Source: an uncultured Nitrospinaceae bacterium (GTDB lineage: Bacteria; Nitrospinota; Nitrospinia; Nitrospinales; VA-1). From it: a DNA stretch of 8,843 nucleotides. The stretch covers positions 1-8,843 of the forward strand of contig CAJWLY010000053.1 of the NCBI GenBank assembly GCA_913043155.1, in the 5' to 3' direction. The position numbers were made by a program, and so were the translations under genes. Within the stretch, counting starts at the first letter, position 1; the number at the start of each line of letters is the position of its first letter. Below are positions 5,884 to 8,843 of the stretch, piece after piece. The notes under the pieces were generated by a model. The model was not told the DNA's origin. It searched no databases and worked only from the letters and a program-made list of their open reading frames with translations.

Positions 5884-7320
5884 TTAACTAATCCTTTCCT
5901 TGAGCAGTTTGTTGACCAATGATGGATTGGCTTGACCTTTGCTCTCCTTCATGATCTGGCCTACCAGGAAACCAAAAACTTTTTCCTTTCCACCCTTGTA
6001 TTGCTCTACCTGTTCCGGATTGGACTCAAGAACTTGGTCTACCAAACTTTCAATGACCGACGAATCGATGATCTGCGTCAGCCCTTCTTCCTTAACAATG
6101 GCCTTGGCAGGTTTGCCGGTCCGATACATGTCTTCGAATACAGTTTTGCCCATTTTAGCGTTGATCGTTCCCTCGTCAATCAATTTCAGCAAGCTGATTA
6201 GGCCTTCGGGTTTTACCGGGCATGTCTCAATTGAATGCTGGTTGTTTTTGAGTTCCCTGAGAAGTTCTCCCATGATCCAGTTGCTGATGATTTTGGGTTC
6301 GTTATGCAATGAAACGCACTCTTCATAATAGTTGGCCATCGCGCGTGATGTAGTGAGTACGCCGGCGTCGTATTCCGGGATGTCGTACTCGCCTACAAAC
6401 CGTTCTCGCTTTTGCTCGGGCAGCTCAGGAAGTGTTTTTCTAATTTTTTCAATCCATTCGTTGTCAACGACCACCGGGACCAAGTCTGGTTCCGGAAAGT
6501 AACGGTAGTCGTGAGCCTCTTCCTTGCTACGCATGGAAAAGGTGATGCCTTTGGTCGAGTCGTACAGCCGGGTTTCCTGAATAACCTGGTCTCCCTGTTC
6601 CAGAATTTGTGTTTGTCGTTCAACTTCATACTCGATAGCCCGTTGTACGAAACGGAACGAATTGAGATTTTTCAGCTCGGTACGGGTGCCGAGCGCTTTT
6701 TGTCCAACCGGACGCAACGAAATATTGGCGTCGCAACGCAGGCTTCCCTCTTCCATGTTGCAATCGCTTACCTCGGAGTAATCTAGGATTGCTTTCAGCT
6801 GAGTCAGATACTCCCGCGCTTCTTCAGCGGAACGGAGATCCGGTTCGCTGACGATTTCGATCAGCGGTACCCCGGTACGATTGAAATCAACATAACTGTG
6901 TCCCGGGCTTCCCAGGTTTTCGCCGTGGATCAGTTTTCCCGCGTCTTCTTCCATGTGAATGCGGGTGAGTCTGATTCGCTTCTTCGTCCCGTTGATCAGG
7001 ATGTTTATATGCCCTTCTAATCCTAGAGGTAGTTCGTATTGTGAAATCTGATAGCCCTTTGGTAGGTCCGGATAAAAATAGTTCTTGCGTGCAAACCGAT
7101 TCCTTGGAGCGATGCGGCAATGTGTGGCTAGGCAGGCCCGCATAGCCAGGTGTAACGCTTTTTTATTGAGGACGGGTAGAACGCCGGGCATACCCAGACA
7201 GATCGGGCAGGTGTTCTCATTAGCGGGTCGGCCAAACTCAGTTGGACAGGAACAGAAAATTTTGGATTGGGTCTTGAGCTGGGCGTGAACTTCAAGCCCA
7301 ATAACCACTTCATATCTCAT
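5884..7320 (-). CDS. gatB: Asp-tRNA(Asn)/Glu-tRNA(Gln) amidotransferase subunit B
   Basis: GatB is the tRNA-binding and kinase-like subunit of GatCAB. This complex phosphorylates misacylated Glu-tRNA(Gln) or Asp-tRNA(Asn) and amidates it with ammonia from GatA. At 478 residues it is full length. The N-terminal cradle domain shows VIGLEVHAQL (6-15), NTCPICLGMPG (36-46), KNYFYPDLPKGYQISQYE (79-96), IHMEEDAGK (121-129), DFNRTGVPLIEIVSEPD (145-161) and RSKEEAHDYRYFPEPDL (264-280). C23, C25, C38 and C41 form a CxC/CxxC set like the zinc ligands of some GatB proteins. The C-terminal YqeY-like tRNA-binding domain (about 330-478) ends with KVFGFLVGQIMKESKGQANP (447-466). AGG lies eight bases before the ATG at 7320. 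gatA and gatC are not in this window; an SDR gene lies upstream and a DUF1566 gene immediately downstream. Confidence 0.97.
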   Translation of the reverse strand: MRYEVVIGLEVHAQLKTQSKIFCSCPTEFGRPANENTCPICLGMPGVLPVLNKKALHLAMRACLATHCRIAPRNRFARKNYFYPDLPKGYQISQYELPLGLEGHINILINGTKKRIRLTRIHMEEDAGKLIHGENLGSPGHSYVDFNRTGVPLIEIVSEPDLRSAEEAREYLTQLKAILDYSEVSDCNMEEGSLRCDANISLRPVGQKALGTRTELKNLNSFRFVQRAIEYEVERQTQILEQGDQVIQETRLYDSTKGITFSMRSKEEAHDYRYFPEPDLVPVVVDNEWIEKIRKTLPELPEQKRERFVGEYDIPEYDAGVLTTSRAMANYYEECVSLHNEPKIISNWIMGELLRELKNNQHSIETCPVKPEGLISLLKLIDEGTINAKMGKTVFEDMYRTGKPAKAIVKEEGLTQIIDSSVIESLVDQVLESNPEQVEQYKGGKEKVFGFLVGQIMKESKGQANPSLVNKLLKERIS

Positions 7321-7381
7321 TACAATGACCTGATGGAATCGCCAGGGGAACCTATTAAACCGGCGACCGAAAGACCGTGAA

Positions 7382-7396
7382 TATAAATGATTTATA
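7382..7396. promoter_or_regulatory. AT-rich 15-bp palindrome upstream of gatB
   Basis: TATAAAT-G-ATTTATA is a perfect 7-bp inverted repeat around one base, centred about 69 bases before the gatB start. On the minus strand it includes TATAAA, with TATATT just past its end, so it could be the -10 region of a gatB promoter. No good -35 is visible, because the expected position falls in the GC-rich hairpin next to it. It may be a regulator site or promoter AT-richness. Confidence 0.3.
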
Positions 7397-7403
7397 GGAT
7401 TAA

Positions 7404-7440
7404 GGCGGGGCTAATTGTAATATTTGGTTCTAGCCCCGTC
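7404..7440 (-). terminator. GC-rich hairpin between the SDR gene and gatB (terminator-like, no U tract)
   Basis: CGGGGCTA (7406-7413) and TAGCCCCG (7431-7438) form a perfect 8-bp stem with a 17-base loop. In plus-strand sequence the stem extends to 10 bp (7404-7413 with 7431-7440) with one G-T pair. It begins 11 bases past the stop of the SDR gene, where a transcription terminator would lie for that minus-strand gene. However, the sequence after the stem (CCTTAATCC) is not a T run. It may be a weak terminator, an mRNA 3'-end protector, or part of the gatB control region. Confidence 0.4.
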
Positions 7441-7451
7441 AACCCCGCGAT

Positions 7452-8192
7452 CTAGTGGGCAGTAAATCCCCCGTCTACCGGCAGAGCGGTTCCGGTAACA
7501 AAGGACGATTCGTCTGAAGCAAAATAGAGGCATGCGTTGGCGATATCTTCGGGAACCCCAAACCGCCCGATGGGGTAATCCTTGCTCCATTCTTTCATTA
7601 ATTCCTCATCTTTCATGAGGTCCGCCGACATTTCTGTTTCGATTAGGCCTGGACACACCGCGTTGGAACGGATTCCCATTGGGCCGTATTCCATGGCGAT
7701 GGACCGGTTGAATTGGAGTAGGGCTCCCTTGGAGACGTTGTAGGCAGCTGTCCCGGGTACGGCAATCAGTCCCAGAATGGAAGAGATGTGGATGAAGTTA
7801 CCGCTCTTGCGCTCGATCATGTGCGGGAGTACCCGCTTAGTTAACTGAAAAATGCTCCGCATATTGACGTCCAGAATTGAATCCCATTCCGCATCTTTTA
7901 TTTCATGGAGTGGTGCGCCGGTGAACATGCCACTGTTATGTACTACGATATCGATTTTTCCGAAGGTGTTTAGTGTTTCTTTGACGAGACGGTCGAGATC
8001 TTCGCTTCGGGTGACGTCGCCCGGAATGGGAAGGACATATTCCCCGATTTCCTTCGCAGCAGACTCCAACCGGTCCTGCCTTCTTCCAAAGACTGCGACC
8101 TTGGCCCCTTCCCGGCAGAATACCCGGGTGCAAGCCAAGCCGATTCCCGTTCCCCCGCCGGTGATTATTGCTGTTTTATTCTTCAATCTCAT
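7452..8192 (-). CDS. SDR-family NAD(P)-dependent oxidoreductase (FabG-like classical SDR)
   Basis: This 246-residue protein is a complete classical short-chain dehydrogenase/reductase. The Rossmann glycine motif TGGGTGIG spans 11-18. The catalytic set N110, S138, Y151 and K155 is intact (ISSI; YNVSK). D59-V60 precedes the adenine pocket and PGLIETEM (181-188) the cofactor loop. GRRQDRL at 36-42 places arginines after strand beta-2, favouring NADP(H). The usual NNAG is HNSG at 85-88, a tolerated variant. The C-terminus has the family pattern SSFVTGTALPVDGG (229-242). FabG-type 3-oxoacyl-ACP reductases, sugar dehydrogenases and many other alcohol or ketone oxidoreductases share this layout, so the substrate cannot be named. 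There is no acyl-carrier or fatty-acid gene nearby. It is cytosolic and likely tetrameric, as most members are. The ribosome-binding site AAGGGA lies within a palindrome running to the first base of the start codon. Confidence 0.92.
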   Translation of the reverse strand: MRLKNKTAIITGGGTGIGLACTRVFCREGAKVAVFGRRQDRLESAAKEIGEYVLPIPGDVTRSEDLDRLVKETLNTFGKIDIVVHNSGMFTGAPLHEIKDAEWDSILDVNMRSIFQLTKRVLPHMIERKSGNFIHISSILGLIAVPGTAAYNVSKGALLQFNRSIAMEYGPMGIRSNAVCPGLIETEMSADLMKDEELMKEWSKDYPIGRFGVPEDIANACLYFASDESSFVTGTALPVDGGFTAH

Positions 8193-8204
8193 AAGGGTCC
8201 CTTA
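8192..8204 (-). promoter_or_regulatory. Palindrome covering the SDR ribosome-binding site
   Basis: On the minus strand TAAGGG-A-CCCTTA is a perfect 13-base palindrome with the Shine-Dalgarno AAGGG in its first arm. Its last base is the A of the SDR start codon. As RNA it could fold into a short hairpin (four or five usable pairs) that hides the ribosome-binding site; as DNA it could be an operator. Either reading is inference. Confidence 0.35.
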
Positions 8205-8207
8205 GAT

Positions 8208-8320
8208 AATTGATATGGATTGCAACCATTGGTTATAATGATACGGCGTCACAAGAGAAAACAAGCACATTCTCATGAAGCTATGATAATTCAATTGCCG
8301 ACGCAATAACCATATCAATT
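8208..8320. repeat. 11-bp inverted repeat spanning the SDR/membrane-protein divergent region
   Basis: AATTGATATGG at 8208-8218 is repeated exactly inverted as CCATATCAATT at 8310-8320, with 91 bases between. Inside it, GGTTAT (8231-8236) matches ATAACC (8306-8311) and GCGTC (8245-8249) matches GACGC (8300-8304), so the whole block is an imperfect long dyad. The left arm contains the -35 element of the likely promoter of the membrane-protein gene. No target-site duplication is evident, so I do not call it a mobile element. The 154-base gap 8193-8346 contains no gene. Confidence 0.45.
8210..8239 (+). promoter_or_regulatory. Likely sigma-70 promoter for the small membrane-protein gene
   Basis: TTGATA (8210-8215, five of six matches to consensus) and a perfect TATAAT (8234-8239) are separated by 18 bases. 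The predicted transcript start near 8246 leaves an untranslated leader of about 100 bases before ATG 8347. The -35 element lies within the left arm of the inverted repeat 8208-8320. Confidence 0.55.
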
Positions 8321-8346
8321 GACTGATGTCGAGAAAACTCTGATAT

Positions 8347-8625
8347 ATGAAACAGTTGAAATGGGTTTATTATGGGGTCGGGGCGTTTCTCGGGTTTGGC
8401 TGTGGGACCGTCATCAACTTGATATTTTATTGGTTAGAGCAGTCCGGAAACCACCTGATCTCCAACCTGATCCGTGACTTTGGCCTGCTAGGCCGCTTCG
8501 TGGCTGAAATGGTCAACGCTCTTCCTATGTTTGGAGCCGCCCTAGGAGTTGTTATGGTATATTTTCTTTTCAGTCGGGAGTTAGAGAAGAAAGACGATGG
8601 ATCTGATGAGGGGAGCGGGCCTTGA
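8347..8625 (+). CDS. Small two-helix membrane protein, function unknown
   Basis: This 92-residue protein is not recognised as a named family. It has two hydrophobic segments, about 7-30 (glycine-rich, VGAFLGFGCG then INLIFYWL) and about 56-76 (VNALPMFGAALGVVMVYFLF). They are joined by an amphipathic stretch with LIRDFGLLGRF. The tail (78-92) is strongly acidic and Gly/Ser-rich. An inner-membrane hairpin is the simplest topology. The start at ATG 8347 fits the short basic N-terminus (MKQLKW), although no good Shine-Dalgarno lies in the usual place; GAG at 8331-8333 is too far away. It is transcribed divergently from the SDR gene and is followed after 70 bases by another unknown gene. Confidence 0.65.
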   Translation: MKQLKWVYYGVGAFLGFGCGTVINLIFYWLEQSGNHLISNLIRDFGLLGRFVAEMVNALPMFGAALGVVMVYFLFSRELEKKDDGSDEGSGP

Positions 8626-8651
8626 ATTATTGCGCTTCTTGGCAGGGTAAT

Positions 8652-8660
8652 TGGTATAAA
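8652..8660 (+). promoter_or_regulatory. Possible extended -10 promoter before the last gene
   Basis: TGG-TATAAA at 8652-8660 fits an extended -10 element (TGnTATAAT-like), and the AT-rich sequence to about 8678 is typical of promoter DNA. No convincing -35 lies 16-18 bases upstream. It is about 36 bases before ATG 8696. Confidence 0.3.
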
Positions 8661-8695
8661 ATGAAAAATATTTTAAATTGAGAGCAGTTGCCGAT

Positions 8696-8843
8696 ATGCC
8701 AAAAAAATTCAACGAAAATTTACTGAAAGCAATCGAGGCGACTCAGGAAGCGGTCGGAATCTGTCGGCAGGCCATGATCGATGCCAATGATGAAAGTTGC
8801 CGCGCTATGTATTCGGCTATCCTTAAGGACTGCGAAAAACATT
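8696..8843 (+). CDS. Start of an unidentified protein with spaced cysteines (3' end outside window)
   Basis: From ATG 8696 the frame is open to the end of the window, giving 49 residues and no stop. The sequence (MPKKFNENLLKAIEATQEAV, then a GICRQAMIDAND segment) has no signal peptide and looks helical and amphipathic. Cysteines fall at 23, 35 and 46, spaced 12 and 11 residues apart. Regular cysteines on helices are seen in some metal-binding helical bundles, but three in a fragment are not enough to assign one. GAGAG upstream is a weak and rather distant ribosome-binding site. Natural coding composition and the preceding extended -10 support a real gene. Confidence 0.55.
   Translation, partial: MPKKFNENLLKAIEATQEAVGICRQAMIDANDESCRAMYSAILKDCEKH

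Noticed and set aside
5932..6328. Plus-strand frames opposite the gatB C-terminal region
   Set aside because: They are antisense shadows of the conserved YqeY-like domain of GatB.
8208..8320. Miniature transposable element bounded by AATTGATATGG/CCATATCAATT
   Set aside because: There is no convincing target-site duplication at the ends, and no second copy in the window. It is kept as an inverted repeat only.
8319..8347. TTGACT (8319-8324) with an AT-rich -10 near 8342 as promoter of the membrane-protein gene
   Set aside because: The -10 would overlap the start codon, so transcription would begin inside the gene. The TTGATA/TATAAT pair upstream is much better placed.
1..8843. tRNA genes, CRISPR arrays, insertion sequences, toxin-antitoxin or defence modules
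   Set aside because: The intergenic gaps are short and show no cloverleaf, spaced direct repeats, transposase or recognisable toxin/antitoxin pair, and all large frames belong to ordinary families.

Overview
The window looks like chromosomal DNA of a free-living Gram-negative bacterium. Several products carry Sec signal peptides with AxA-type cleavage sites, and a GatB subunit is present, so the organism charges Asn-tRNA and/or Gln-tRNA indirectly. That argues against an Escherichia-like gammaproteobacterium. The protein mix (TraB-family membrane protein, TPMT-like methyltransferase, periplasmic TPR protein, DUF1566 protein) would fit Nitrospinota or a deltaproteobacterium-like lineage, but this is an impression and not a phylogenetic result. 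Base composition looks near 50% GC and even. I see no insertion sequence, phage gene, integrase, CRISPR array, rRNA or tRNA.

Layout. Bases 1-2567 read on the plus strand: the 3' end of a TraB/PrgY-family membrane protein, a TPMT-family SAM methyltransferase, and an M24 aminopeptidase P-type metallopeptidase with all five metal ligands. This last gene converges on a run of minus-strand genes. Read in transcription order from high to low coordinates, these are an SDR oxidoreductase (7452-8192), gatB (5884-7320), a small exported DUF1566 protein that starts with TTG five bases after the gatB stop (5354-5878), a periplasmic TPR protein (3717-5333), a small exported protein of unknown function (3071-3523), and the PrxQ-type peroxiredoxin bcp (2595-3053). 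Gaps of 5, 20 and 17 bases suggest co-transcription of gatB/DUF1566/TPR and of the small exported protein/bcp. A 193-base gap between these two sets holds a possible promoter.

Divergent from the SDR gene, a plus-strand gene encodes a small two-helix membrane protein (8347-8625). Its likely promoter sits inside an 11-bp inverted repeat. The window then ends in the first 49 codons of an unidentified cysteine-containing protein (8696-8843).

Most genes are recognisable housekeeping or common accessory families, and they do not form a single obvious pathway. I did not find a convincing new multi-gene system. The points most worth a second look are the dyad symmetries around the SDR start and promoter region, the coupling of exported proteins to gatB, the uncharacterised exported protein paired with bcp, and the ends of uncharacterised genes on the right.
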